Origin: Spirochaetales bacterium
Lineage (GTDB): Bacteria; Spirochaetota; Spirochaetia; DSM-2461
Direction of reading: 5' to 3'
Length of the DNA: 64,000 nucleotides
Assembly: GCA_028533045.1 (NCBI GenBank)
Contig: JAQQAP010000038.1
Coordinates: 19,537 to 83,536, forward strand
Numbering within the stretch: position 1 is the stretch's first letter; the number at the start of each line of letters is the position of its first letter. A model generated the notes under the pieces. That model was given only the letters and a program-made list of their open reading frames with translations, was not told where the DNA came from and ran no database searches. Made by a program: the position numbers and the translations under genes. Of the stretch, positions 33,574 through 41,779 are shown in pieces.

Positions 33574-34165
33574 AGAGTGGTTGTTAAAGGTTATCAAAGA
33601 TGCTCATGATAACGCAGTGGATAAAGGGTTTTACCCGGTAGATGAAGGAAAAAACATAGGTGAGCTTTTAATGCTTTGCGTAAGCGAACTGGGAGAGGCA
33701 TTAGAAGCGCATAGGTGTGATCGTTATGCTGATATAAAATCACTAAACATCTGTACGATAAATATTGAAAATATCAACCATGAATGGATAGGTCTTTTCC
33801 AGAGAGACATAAAAGATACCGTTGAGGATGAATTGGGCGATGTTTTTATTCGCCTTGCCGATCTTTGCGGCTATTTAGTCGAAAGAGAAAATCACGACAT
33901 TGTTGTTCAGAACTTTCTTAATACCAAAAGACTTATACCCACGGATATTAACGTGGGGGAATGGATGTTTCACTATATTCGCTTTTTCTTGAGTGACATT
34001 GATTTTTATGAAGATAAAAATTATATACCCGCCGGTTCTATTGGCAGAGCATTGGCCGAGCTGAGTAGTTTTGCCGCTTCGCAGAAAATTGATATTGCTA
34101 AATTCGTCGAAGCTAAAATGGCCTATAACCGCACAAGACCACCTAAACACGGGAAGAGGTACTAA
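33566..34165 (+). CDS. MazG-like nucleotide pyrophosphohydrolase
   Basis: 199 residues from GTG 33566, which has GGAGG at seven bases; the ORF extension upstream lies inside the preceding gene. LCVSELGEALEAHR and, further on, VEDELGDVFIRLADLCGYL give the ExxE and ExxD helices that bind Mg in MazG-like enzymes. Probably hydrolyses non-canonical or regulatory nucleotides. Confidence 0.75.
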   Translation: MNKEWLLKVIKDAHDNAVDKGFYPVDEGKNIGELLMLCVSELGEALEAHRCDRYADIKSLNICTINIENINHEWIGLFQRDIKDTVEDELGDVFIRLADLCGYLVERENHDIVVQNFLNTKRLIPTDINVGEWMFHYIRFFLSDIDFYEDKNYIPAGSIGRALAELSSFAASQKIDIAKFVEAKMAYNRTRPPKHGKRY

Positions 34166-34368
34166 TGAAATACTACGATGATTGGGGTGAGGAAATTAAA
34201 GAGGGTGATAATATAGTCACCTCTTACGGTATACCGCCTAAACCCCTCAAAGGAAAGGTGATTATAGAAGAGGGGGAAATGATAGTCTTGACGCCGGGTC
34301 ATAATCCAGAAAAATGCGACTTGAATTATCTTATCCATAATTTTAACGTGTATAAGGAGACAGAATGA
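34165..34368 (+). CDS. 67-residue hypothetical protein
   Basis: Start overlaps the previous stop by one base; GGGAAGAGG upstream. YYDDWGEEIKEGDNIVTSYG then GKVIIEEGEMIVLTPG suggests a small beta barrel. Function unknown. Confidence 0.55.
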   Translation: MKYYDDWGEEIKEGDNIVTSYGIPPKPLKGKVIIEEGEMIVLTPGHNPEKCDLNYLIHNFNVYKETE

Positions 34369-34832
34369 AAACACTAAAAGACTTTCAGAAAGAAAGCAGG
34401 GAAGCGTTGGAAAAAGAAACCCAGGAACAGCTTAAAACCGGGCCGGTAAAATTATCGGTAGACTGTACCATTGAAACCGCAAAGGATATATCTAATCCTT
34501 CCGTGGCGTTTGCTATTAAGAGAAAATGGAAGTCCCAGGCTAATATCGCCTACCAGAAAGCAAAAAAGCACGATATTAGGCCGCTTATCCCTAAAAAAGA
34601 CCAGAACATCAACGGCTTTGCTTTGGACCCGGAACAGCCGCTCCCGGTGTGGGCCGATGGCCTTACGGAACAATCCGAGTATACCGATGAAATGCTGGCA
34701 ACAGGGCTATTTCTCTTCCTCCGAGAAGAATACGATGAATATTATCATAATGTTCTGAAAGCGTTAAATCTTAATCCCGCCACTATATCAGAAGAGGGCC
34801 GGAAGATTTTAGACGGAAGTTATTGGAAATAA
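34365..34832 (+). CDS. 155-residue hypothetical protein
   Basis: AAGGAGACAG before ATG. Basic centre (FAIKRKWKSQANIAYQKAKK), acidic C-terminus (FLFLREEYDEYYHNVLKALN). Last gene before a hairpin and a new promoter. Function unknown. Confidence 0.55.
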   Translation: MKTLKDFQKESREALEKETQEQLKTGPVKLSVDCTIETAKDISNPSVAFAIKRKWKSQANIAYQKAKKHDIRPLIPKKDQNINGFALDPEQPLPVWADGLTEQSEYTDEMLATGLFLFLREEYDEYYHNVLKALNLNPATISEEGRKILDGSYWK

Positions 34833-34838
34833 GATAAA

Positions 34839-34862
34839 GGGGGTGAGGTTTTATACACCCCT
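34839..34862 (+). terminator. Hairpin at the operon end
   Basis: GGGGTG-N10-CACCCC, six pairs, seven nt after the last stop and just before the next promoter. The T-run is weak, so a factor-dependent or weak terminator. Confidence 0.45.
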
Positions 34863-34869
34863 CCATTGA

Positions 34870-34898
34870 TTGACAAGATAGTTTAACCGATATAGTAT
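34870..34898 (+). promoter_or_regulatory. Promoter of the replication unit
   Basis: TTGACA, 17-bp spacer, TAGTAT, 22 nt upstream of the HTH gene that heads the replication initiator and helicase loader genes. Confidence 0.7.
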
Positions 34899-34920
34899 AG
34901 TAAAGATAAGGAAAGGGGTT

Positions 34921-35109
34921 ATGAAAGAGTTAACAAAGCAAGAATTAGAGAAGTTGTATTATGAAAATACAAACGATGAAGTGTGTCGTATTTTGGGGAT
35001 TACGAAAGTGACCCTTGTGAAATACGTAAAACAGGCCGGGATTGAGCCAAAAGGAAAAGGTGGTGGTATGTGTAGCCCTAAGTTGCAGATTGTGTCTGAA
35101 AAGGGTTAA
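34921..35109 (+). CDS. Small HTH DNA-binding protein
   Basis: 62 residues, AAAGGGG before ATG. KELTKQELEKLYYENTNDEV followed by CRILGITKVTLVKYVKQAG is a typical helix-turn-helix. First gene of the replication unit, so possibly its regulator. Confidence 0.6.
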   Translation: MKELTKQELEKLYYENTNDEVCRILGITKVTLVKYVKQAGIEPKGKGGGMCSPKLQIVSEKG

Positions 35110-35111
35110 AC

Positions 35112-35897
35112 ATGGCAACACAGAGATATATTTCTACATCTTTCTGGAATGACCCATGGATACAGACGTTAGACCCTTCTGAAAAGCTTTTGTATCTGTA
35201 TTTTATGACCAGCCCATTATCGAGTATTTCCGGCATATATGAAGTAACAATGAGGCGGGTATGTTTCGACACTGGTTACAACGAAGATACAACAAAACGC
35301 ATCATTAAGAGGTTCGAAAACGACAAAAAGTTGTACTATTGTTGTGGTTTTGTTGTAATTCCGTCATGGCCGAAACATCAGAAATGGGAGGAAAAAGAGA
35401 CAATAAAGCGGGGTATAGAAAAACACTTAAATACTGTACCCAAAAGAGTTTGGTGTGATATAGTTTCGAGAAAAATACCTTATCAGTATCCCCTTGAAGA
35501 GATTTTGTTGCCGTATGGGTATGACCCGAGCTATTTAGATATAGAATTTGAATTTGAATTTGATATTATAAAAGACGGTCAAAATTGCACCAAAATTGCA
35601 CCAAATGTTGTAGAAGAGGAATTTAGTCGTTTTTGGCATGTATGGCCTAAGAAAGTACAGAAAAAAACAGCACGGCAGAAATATTTCTTGATGCACAAGA
35701 AGAAGCGTTTACCGGAAATCAATGAATTGTTGGAGATTATCGAAAAATGGAAAAACACGGAAGACTGGAAAAAAGACGATGGGAGATACATACCTCATCC
35801 GGCAACGTGGATAAATCAAGAAAGGTGGGAAGATGCTTTGCCAACACAGGTAATAAGCCAAGAAGATAAAAACTACAAGGATGGATGGGATGACTAA
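35112..35897 (+). CDS. Phage replication initiator / replisome organiser
   Basis: 261 residues. The N-terminal half (TSFWNDPWIQTLDPSEKLLY, then MRRVCFDTGYNEDTTKRIIK) is a winged-helix-type domain of phage replication proteins. The C-terminal half (RFWHVWPKKVQKKTARQKYF, then YIPHPATWINQERWED) is the segment common to DnaD/O-like initiators. The DnaC-like loader follows in an overlapping frame. Between the two domains the DNA carries tandem repeats, as in lambda O with ori inside the gene. Confidence 0.75.
   Translation: MATQRYISTSFWNDPWIQTLDPSEKLLYLYFMTSPLSSISGIYEVTMRRVCFDTGYNEDTTKRIIKRFENDKKLYYCCGFVVIPSWPKHQKWEEKETIKRGIEKHLNTVPKRVWCDIVSRKIPYQYPLEEILLPYGYDPSYLDIEFEFEFDIIKDGQNCTKIAPNVVEEEFSRFWHVWPKKVQKKTARQKYFLMHKKKRLPEINELLEIIEKWKNTEDWKKDDGRYIPHPATWINQERWEDALPTQVISQEDKNYKDGWDD
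35544..35602 (+). other. Candidate replication origin (repeat cluster within the initiator gene)
   Basis: GAATTT repeated three times (35544-35561), an AT-rich stretch, then two abutting 11-bp copies of AAAATTGCACC (35581-35602). Location between the two domain-coding halves parallels oriLambda within O. Function as an origin is inference. Confidence 0.4.
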
Positions 35898-36606
35898 AAC
35901 TTGCCCCATCCACGGAGAATACGAAAGCGAGGTTATGGAAGTATTCGGCGTTCATGTTGAAACTCAATGCCCTATGTGTGAAGCGCAGGAAAAGCAGGAC
36001 GCGCAGAAGAAAGCCAAGATAGAAAAAGTGAAATCGATAGAAGATGCCGGTGTACCTTCTCGCTTTTTGAAGTGTGCTTTTCAGAATTACCAAAGAGAAA
36101 CCAATGAACAACAAGAGTCTTACGATATTGCGAAGGGCTACTGCGATAATCTTTCATCCAATCAGGACGGTTCTGCTCTGTTTATGTGTGGTTCATACGG
36201 TACTGGAAAAACTCACTTGGCTATATCTATTTTGAAGCGCCACTTTCAAGAAACCGGCAAACTTGGGTTATACACGACCACAATGCGAATGATCCGGGAC
36301 ATAAGAAGTTCTTACGGAAGCAGAGATATCAGCGAACAACAGAAAATTGACTGTTATGTTAAATCTCCCCTATTGATTCTGGATGAAGTCGGTGTACAAT
36401 TCGGTACGGAAGGTGAGTTGATTCTTCTTTTTGAAGTTATCAATGGACGCTATGAAGAGATGAAACCAACTGTTTTGATCTCCAATTTGACATTCAAGGA
36501 AATGGAAAAATATCTGGGAGAGCGATGCGTTGATAGGCTCAAAGGACAATCCGGGAAAATATCAATTATGAACTGGTCCAGCTATCGCAAGAGAAAACCA
36601 GAGTAG
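35890..36606 (+). CDS. DnaC-like helicase loader (AAA+ ATPase)
   Basis: 238 residues from ATG 35890 (AAGGATGG upstream; ATG 35881 is too close to it). N-terminal zinc-type Cys pairs (KTCPIHGEY and QCPMCEAQ), Walker A GSYGTGKTHLA near 105, Walker B PLLILDEVG, sensor I VLISNLTF, and a C-terminal arginine-containing ERCVDRLKG. Loads the replicative helicase at the origin. No phage DnaB-type helicase or DNA polymerase is in the window, so host enzymes may be recruited. Confidence 0.85.
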   Translation: MTKTCPIHGEYESEVMEVFGVHVETQCPMCEAQEKQDAQKKAKIEKVKSIEDAGVPSRFLKCAFQNYQRETNEQQESYDIAKGYCDNLSSNQDGSALFMCGSYGTGKTHLAISILKRHFQETGKLGLYTTTMRMIRDIRSSYGSRDISEQQKIDCYVKSPLLILDEVGVQFGTEGELILLFEVINGRYEEMKPTVLISNLTFKEMEKYLGERCVDRLKGQSGKISIMNWSSYRKRKPE

Positions 36607-36613
36607 AAAATAG

Positions 36614-36634
36614 GGCTATTTGCTAAAAAATAGC
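36614..36634. other. AT-rich inverted repeat after the loader gene
   Basis: GCTATTT and AAATAGC face each other across about six bases within the 100-bp noncoding gap; a possible weak transcription end or mRNA stem. Nothing else is recognised in this gap. Confidence 0.3.
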
Positions 36635-36709
36635 ACCATAAATCAATCTTTAGGTAAAAAACGCCTAATGTATCAATAAAACATAAAACAAGCTGTAGGA
36701 GGCTGTATT

Positions 36710-37306
36710 TTGGAGAAATTAAGAAAAATTATCGGATGGTTGGCTTTTGTCTTCCCCTTTGCGCTTATTGTTTTCGGGCAATGGCCCATGGGGAAAAGTA
36801 TTTCAAGTTACTATTGGAACAATGATTCAGTGCTGTTTGTCAGTATGCTGGTGGTCTGTGGAAGTTTCCTGGTTTTTTACGATGGATACGACACACGGGA
36901 CAACTGGATGACTACTGTAGCCGGTGTAGGGATGATGGTAATTGCCGCTTTCCCCTGTTTGGGGGATCACTGGTATCTCTTTATGCTGATACCCCAGGGT
37001 GTTACTAATATCATCCACGGAGTTTCCGCAACTATAACATTCGGTATGTTGGGCTGTGTGTCGATGTTTCAGTTTACTCAGAGAGGTTCAAGAACAACTT
37101 TCCGAAAATTAACCCGGAACAAAATCTATCGCATTTGTGGATGGGTTATTTTTGGAGCCATGGCTGGTATAGGGCTTATTGGTTTGTTTGGAATCCGAGA
37201 ACAGACGGATAGTATACGTCTGTTCTTTTGGTTGGAAAGTATCATTCTGTGGGCCTTTGGTGTTTCTTGGCTTGTTAAGGGCGGGTTTATTTTGGAGGAT
37301 AAATGA
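36710..37306 (+). CDS. Six-helix membrane protein (DUF998-like)
   Basis: 198 residues from TTG with GTAGGAGG upstream. About six hydrophobic segments (IIGWLAFVFPFALIVFG, VLFVSMLVVCGSFLVFY, TTVAGVGMMVIAAFP and others). The SISSYYW motif and FP pair recall DUF998 proteins. Acts in the cytoplasmic membrane; function unknown, possibly superinfection exclusion. Confidence 0.6.
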   Translation: MEKLRKIIGWLAFVFPFALIVFGQWPMGKSISSYYWNNDSVLFVSMLVVCGSFLVFYDGYDTRDNWMTTVAGVGMMVIAAFPCLGDHWYLFMLIPQGVTNIIHGVSATITFGMLGCVSMFQFTQRGSRTTFRKLTRNKIYRICGWVIFGAMAGIGLIGLFGIREQTDSIRLFFWLESIILWAFGVSWLVKGGFILEDK

Positions 37307-37500
37307 TGAAGTATTCTTTACTGGAATCTAAATCTAATGCGTTTTCGATAATCGGATACGTAACAAGGTGCATGAAGAAAGAGGGATTAACCGAAGAAGA
37401 TTGTTGTAAGTACCGTGGAGAAGCAACGGCGGGTGATTATCACGAACTTGTAGCAGTCAGTCAGAAGATGATTGATAAACTTAATGGAGAAGAGGAATGA
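37303..37500 (+). CDS. 65-residue hypothetical protein
   Basis: Start ATG 37303 or 37306, GGAGG upstream. IIGYVTRCMKKEGLTEEDCC is the core and KMIDKLNGEEE the end; resembles small phage proteins with a single helix pair. Confidence 0.55.
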   Translation: MMKYSLLESKSNAFSIIGYVTRCMKKEGLTEEDCCKYRGEATAGDYHELVAVSQKMIDKLNGEEE

Positions 37501-38210
37501 GCGACGAAAAAACAGCTAGAGAGTATTTTGAAGAGTTGAAAGCGAAGAAACAGACGATCAATGATGCGGATTTAGAGAAAGTCTATGATAACTGCATGAC
37601 ATTGATAAACAAATACAAGATAACAGGACAAGTGGACGGAATGAAAAAACTGATTTTTCATCTTGAATCACTGGAAAAAGAACGGGAGATTGTCAAAGCC
37701 GGTATTGATACGTTTGTATATCTTTCAGATATCAAGAAGTATATCGCGGCAGTTTCCGATAGATCGGTTAAATGTATCGAACTTTCCCGGTTTGAAAGAG
37801 AAATACCCGATGAAATAGTTGACGAGTTGGCAAAGGTTAAGGAGCTTTTTGACGAATTCTTTGTTGTGTTTACTGACTACACGAAAGTTCATGAAGAAAA
37901 AGCCAAGAAAGAGCGTGATCCTATTCTTTTTGGTATTTTCAAGGATAATAAATCCAGTACCATAGTTGAACGCTGTTATTTTATCGGGGATTGGGAAGAT
38001 GAATATTGTGATCTTACCCTGGAAAAAATGGTAAACTTCATGCAGAAAAAAGGTAAAGAGATTGAACACACAATCAAGACCCCGGAAGATTTGGAAGAGT
38101 TAAAAGATCAAATTAGAAAATTAGAAGCTGTAGATAATACATTTGTAATTGGTTCGGCGTCCACTAAAACTAAAAAGAGTGTTATAGGTAGGTTGTTTAG
38201 CCGTGGATGA
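37497..38210 (+). CDS. 237-residue helical hypothetical protein
   Basis: ATGA coupling. Helical and charged (REYFEELKAKKQTINDADLE), with PILFGIFKDNKSSTIVERCY and a basic C-terminus KKSVIGRLFSRG. Function unknown. Confidence 0.55.
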   Translation: MSDEKTAREYFEELKAKKQTINDADLEKVYDNCMTLINKYKITGQVDGMKKLIFHLESLEKEREIVKAGIDTFVYLSDIKKYIAAVSDRSVKCIELSRFEREIPDEIVDELAKVKELFDEFFVVFTDYTKVHEEKAKKERDPILFGIFKDNKSSTIVERCYFIGDWEDEYCDLTLEKMVNFMQKKGKEIEHTIKTPEDLEELKDQIRKLEAVDNTFVIGSASTKTKKSVIGRLFSRG

Positions 38211-38604
38211 TATTGACTTCACTAAAGATCGGATACTCCAAGACAATAAGGATCAAGGTGTTGTTATATGGGGTGAGCGTTTTTATGGCAATAATATTAT
38301 TGTACGTGATAATATTGTTTACGGCGCATCGAAAGACCCACTGGAAATGCCGGAAAAACCTAATAGCTCACTGATCGAACCTGACGATGACGCAGAATGG
38401 TACGGTATTCATTACGGTATGTGGGGAGATAGGTGCCATTGTTGCGGGAAAAAGATCATGCCGTATGATGTGTGGTTTGAGTTATGTGAAGAATGTTGTT
38501 GTAAGCTTGACGAGTCCGATGTGTTAAGTGTGAGTGAGGTGCAATCTGGATTCATTCTATCACAAAGGATTGATAGATTATTTGAAAGGAGCATAGGATT
38601 ATGA
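38203..38604 (+). CDS. 133-residue protein with Cys pairs
   Basis: GTG start overlapping the previous gene by eight bases. RCHCCGKKIMPYD and LCEECCCKLDE form a possible zinc site. Similar two-knuckle proteins are common in phages. Function unknown. Confidence 0.55.
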   Translation: MDDIDFTKDRILQDNKDQGVVIWGERFYGNNIIVRDNIVYGASKDPLEMPEKPNSSLIEPDDDAEWYGIHYGMWGDRCHCCGKKIMPYDVWFELCEECCCKLDESDVLSVSEVQSGFILSQRIDRLFERSIGL

Positions 38605-39200
38605 TTGAATTTAAACCGGAAATATTAACCGAGAAGATCGCAGTACATTGTGATACGGAAGAGAAAGCGAACGCATTACTAGAATGGGCTGATATGAACG
38701 GAGGAACTTGGTATGATGGTGAATCATATCTCAATAACACTTTGTGGCGTCGTCATGGGGGGGACACGCTTTATTTGATTTTTAATGGTACGTGTTGCGG
38801 GACTAATCATTACCAAACTGGAATAACAATAATAACTTACGAAGAGGCCATACTGGTTCCGGGTGAAAACCCTATACAAGAAGATTCCGGGGATAAAACC
38901 GAACAATACACGCGCCAGTCAGATAAATTCCACGGGATATACTCTTCTCATGAAGAAATGCTTATGGAAAAAAACAAGAGATATGGCGATTCAGCATTAA
39001 GCCCCCTGGTTTTATTTACAAAACACATAACACCAGGAGAAGCAGGATTAAACGGAATACTCGTAAGGCTGGACGATAAGCTCTCAAGAGTAAAAAACTC
39101 AGAAGAGATACGGAAGAATGATATATCTGATATTCTTGGCTACCTGATATTGCTATGTAAAGACCGGGGATGGGAAGATTTTTCGGATCAGGTAGATTGA
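38601..39200 (+). CDS. Protein with C-terminal MazG/DUF1599-like domain
   Basis: 199 residues. The N-terminal 100 residues resemble small phage proteins for local enzyme binding (EKANALLEWADMNGGTWYDG). The C-terminal part EEMLMEKNKRYGDSALSPLV, then VRLDDKLSRVKNSEEIRKND and ISDILGYLILL, matches the DUF1599/nucleotide-modification-associated family related to MazG. Likely nucleotide metabolism. Confidence 0.6.
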   Translation: MIEFKPEILTEKIAVHCDTEEKANALLEWADMNGGTWYDGESYLNNTLWRRHGGDTLYLIFNGTCCGTNHYQTGITIITYEEAILVPGENPIQEDSGDKTEQYTRQSDKFHGIYSSHEEMLMEKNKRYGDSALSPLVLFTKHITPGEAGLNGILVRLDDKLSRVKNSEEIRKNDISDILGYLILLCKDRGWEDFSDQVD

Positions 39201-39214
39201 AAGGGGGATGGACA

Positions 39215-39400
39215 ATGCCAAACTTTAATCGATTAAGAAGAGATTTGGAAAGAAAGATGGTTTGCGAGTGTAATAACATACCGGAAGATATAGAGCAGGA
39301 AATTAAGAAAATACAGCGGAACGCCGTATGGGACGGTTCTTTTGGTGGGGTGCTGGTAGGAATAGCCATAGGATTGCTGTTAGCAGGAGTTACAAGATGA
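39215..39400 (+). CDS. 61-residue membrane-tail protein
   Basis: Start ATG 39215 (AAGGGGGATGGACA upstream) preferred to the longer ORF. Polar helical front (RLRRDLERKMVCECNNIPED) and a C-terminal transmembrane segment (FGGVLVGIAIGLLLAGV). Confidence 0.55.
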   Translation: MPNFNRLRRDLERKMVCECNNIPEDIEQEIKKIQRNAVWDGSFGGVLVGIAIGLLLAGVTR

Positions 39401-39813
39401 AATGTGGATGTAAAGATGGAAAGGTGTTCGCTCACTTAAATTTCGGACCGGACAAGCCTGGATCATGGGAATGGATAACCTGTCCGACCTGTAAAGGAAT
39501 CGGGGAAGTACCGGATATATGGGCAGAATGGAGAGAGACGGGGAAAAGAATTTCCTATTGTATGTTTAAACATGAATTAACACTAAGGACGTTATCCAAA
39601 AAAATCGGGTGTGACGTGGTAGCTTTATCCCGAGCAAGAGTAGGGGAGGAAGACCCCGCGCCGATGATCGAGTTAATACAAAAGTATTATGATGTCCCGG
39701 AGGTAAAGACCTGTATATGCGGGTCTACTGAGTTTGAAGATAGCGAAGACGAGTTCATGGGGCAAATTATTCAGCAATGTGTAAAATGTCACCAAAGAAT
39801 GGGGAGGAAGTAA
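39397..39813 (+). CDS. Zinc-ribbon and HTH-like protein
   Basis: 138 residues from ATG 39397 (CAGGAG upstream, ATGA overlap). KCGCKDGKVF and ITCPTCKGIG (DnaJ-type CxxC pairs), then an HTH-like MFKHELTLRTLSKKIGCDVV, and a second knuckle CICGSTEFEDSE / QCVKCHQRM. Possibly a small transcription factor. Confidence 0.55.
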   Translation: MKCGCKDGKVFAHLNFGPDKPGSWEWITCPTCKGIGEVPDIWAEWRETGKRISYCMFKHELTLRTLSKKIGCDVVALSRARVGEEDPAPMIELIQKYYDVPEVKTCICGSTEFEDSEDEFMGQIIQQCVKCHQRMGRK

Positions 39814-40041
39814 ATGATTGAATGGTCCAGAATAGAAAGATGGGAATCCGAAACTATCGAAAGCGTCCCGGAAGATGCTGTAATACACTCTATCGACGGA
39901 AAGGATGTAGAGGAAAGATGTGAAAACTGTGGTAAGTATCTTTTCACAGAAGACGACTGGCTGGTGTATGTAGATGGGAACGTACTTTGCATGGAGTGCG
40001 ATCAAAGTTTAAAGGAGGATGATAATGCCAGAAGTAATTAG
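39814..40041 (+). CDS. 75-residue zinc-knuckle protein
   Basis: Starts right after the previous stop, GGGGAGG upstream. ERCENCGKYLFTEDDWLVYV then LCMECDQSL gives a four-Cys ribbon. Function unknown. Confidence 0.55.
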   Translation: MIEWSRIERWESETIESVPEDAVIHSIDGKDVEERCENCGKYLFTEDDWLVYVDGNVLCMECDQSLKEDDNARSN

Positions 40042-40576
40042 AATAACATCACAGAATATGGATGCCCCGCCGAAGGTTATGAATTATTTAGAATTGGCTA
40101 GTTTGCCACCTGTTGCAGAATACAACCCAGAGCCGATTATGTGTGGTGAATCCATCATACATGAAGATGTCAAACAATACGCATTCCCTGGACAAAACGG
40201 GGAGTTTGAGCGAGTTTTTATTCACGGGGATAGGGGTAATTTAGTTATGGAATACATTGAATATCTAAACTATTCTGCGAATAAATGGAAAATGAGGAGT
40301 CAAAAAGATGTTGATGAATTCGGAGAAACACTGAGAAGAATTGTAGAAATGCACTACAAGTTGCCCCCAGGGCAAAAAAAGCCAAAACCGTTCAGAGAAA
40401 AACTATTTGATTTATTGACTTTCGATATCAATAGAGCACTCTCAGAAGGATTAAGTATGGCAACAGAAAAAGGCCGCGAGGAGAGAAGACAGGCAAATAA
40501 TAGAATTGAGCAACGAAAAAGAGAACGGATAACAAGAGCATACAGGGAATTTGTAGCCGCTATCTTGGATTATTAG
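40025..40576 (+). CDS. 183-residue hypothetical protein
   Basis: ATG 40025 chosen for AAAGGAGG six bases upstream. Central YIEYLNYSANKWKMRSQKDV and a basic C-terminal helix (RREERRQANNRIEQR-type region, then RERITRAYREFVAAIL). Function unknown. Confidence 0.55.
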   Translation: MPEVIRITSQNMDAPPKVMNYLELASLPPVAEYNPEPIMCGESIIHEDVKQYAFPGQNGEFERVFIHGDRGNLVMEYIEYLNYSANKWKMRSQKDVDEFGETLRRIVEMHYKLPPGQKKPKPFREKLFDLLTFDINRALSEGLSMATEKGREERRQANNRIEQRKRERITRAYREFVAAILDY

Positions 40577-40586
40577 GAGGATAAGC

Positions 40587-40786
40587 ATGGACCGGATTAG
40601 TGTAGAAGAGCGGTTACCTGGGAATGGTGACAAAGTAATTGTTATGGACCATACGGAATTTCGATAGCGCATTATGAGGACAGAGCTTTTTATGAAGCAT
40701 ACGATACCTATGCAAGGATGTGGATTGATCTATACGATAAGGTTTCGCATTGGGTGCCAGTACCTAAACCACCGGAGGGAATATGA
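40587..40786 (+). pseudogene. Frameshifted DUF551-like gene
   Basis: TAGGAGG precedes ATG 40587. The first frame reads RISVEERLPGNGDKVIVMD and then stops at 40667. The -1 frame continues with PYGISIAHYEDRAFYEAYDT and ends in DKVSHWVPVPKPPEGI, the typical DUF551 ending. Loss of one G in GTTATGG(G)ACC near 40646 explains the break. A DUF551 segment also ends the gene at 44200, so a functional copy may remain. Confidence 0.7.
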
Positions 40787-41256
40787 GAACAGTACAGGAC
40801 ATAGAAAAAGAGATAGAGCAGAGACAGAAAGAAATCAGTGAAATAAAAAGTAACTCCTGTACGGAAGCTGTTGAACAGGCTATAAATGAATACCGAAACG
40901 AGACAGGACATTTCCCCGTTAGAATAGAAATGTCAAGAACTACACAAGAAAGGCTTACTGTAGAGCTTGATTGGAGGCTGTTCGGAATAAGGGGAGATTA
41001 CAAAAGTATCTACAACAGAGATATGTCGTTAGTAAAGAAGGTGTCTCATGATGTACCTGTGTTTCTTAATTCGTCATTACAGGGAAGAACCTTTATTCTG
41101 TTTCCCATTAAGAAAGCACGACAGCTTGTAGTTGACTTAGCAGAACAGAACGGCAGAACAGAACGGGAAGAGTCCTACAAACTACTGTACGGCGGCATAG
41201 GAAAAAAAGAAGAGCTGGAAACGTTATTCCCTGCGGCTATCAAGGAGAACCCATGA
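40783..41256 (+). CDS. 157-residue hypothetical protein
   Basis: ATGA overlap with the broken DUF551 gene. Coiled-coil start (QDIEKEIEQRQKEISEIKSN), mixed core (LTVELDWRLFGIRGDYKSIY). No family recognised. Confidence 0.55.
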   Translation: MRTVQDIEKEIEQRQKEISEIKSNSCTEAVEQAINEYRNETGHFPVRIEMSRTTQERLTVELDWRLFGIRGDYKSIYNRDMSLVKKVSHDVPVFLNSSLQGRTFILFPIKKARQLVVDLAEQNGRTEREESYKLLYGGIGKKEELETLFPAAIKENP

Positions 41257-41489
41257 CCCTTTGCAATAAATGTGGTAAAGAAGTAAAATACATCTACAGC
41301 CGGAAGAAAGAGAAGGAAGTCTGCTGTGATATCCCATCCGTAACCGGCATACAAGAATCAGGGAGAATAGTGGAGGTCTATCTTGAACACAAATGTAACC
41401 CCGGAAACAATCAAGAAGTTCCTAGAGAGAAAGTGTCAACGAGGAAGCTATGGGTCGGTCCAGATATTTGTGAAGGACGGGAGGATTGA
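41253..41489 (+). CDS. 78-residue Cys-rich protein
   Basis: CNKCGKEVKYIYSRKKEKEV, VCCD and HKCNPG suggest a zinc ribbon in residues 4-50. The last 35 residues lie in DNA that also codes for the next gene in another frame. Confidence 0.5.
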   Translation: MTLCNKCGKEVKYIYSRKKEKEVCCDIPSVTGIQESGRIVEVYLEHKCNPGNNQEVPREKVSTRKLWVGPDICEGRED

Positions 41490-41679
41490 GCAGGTTAATG
41501 ATCAAATATCCTACAATGCTGACACTTTTAATGCACACGTCAACAAGGCTCCAAAACGTTATATTGTAAAGAGTAACGAGAATGAAGACGCCGGGAATAT
41601 TGACGAAAAAGTGACGGAAGTGTCAAAAAATGATCAAAATGTTGAAAAAGTGTCAAAAAAAGAGGATAACTTTGATTGA
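41383..41679 (+). CDS. 98-residue hypothetical protein overlapping its neighbour
   Basis: TTG start with GGAGG six bases upstream, inside the previous gene (107-nt overlap). TIKKFLERKCQRGSYGSVQI at the start; Lys/Asn/Glu-rich tail (DEKVTEVSKNDQNVEKVSKK). Both frames have good ribosome sites, so both are kept. Confidence 0.5.
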   Translation: MNTNVTPETIKKFLERKCQRGSYGSVQIFVKDGRIEQVNDQISYNADTFNAHVNKAPKRYIVKSNENEDAGNIDEKVTEVSKNDQNVEKVSKKEDNFD

Positions 41680-41779
41680 AATTGCATAGATCGGAATGAT
41701 TATATTTTGTGATTGCGTTTTGTGCAATGTGAAATTAACGTGAAAAGTGGTGAAATTTATATGGAAGGATTATTGAAAA

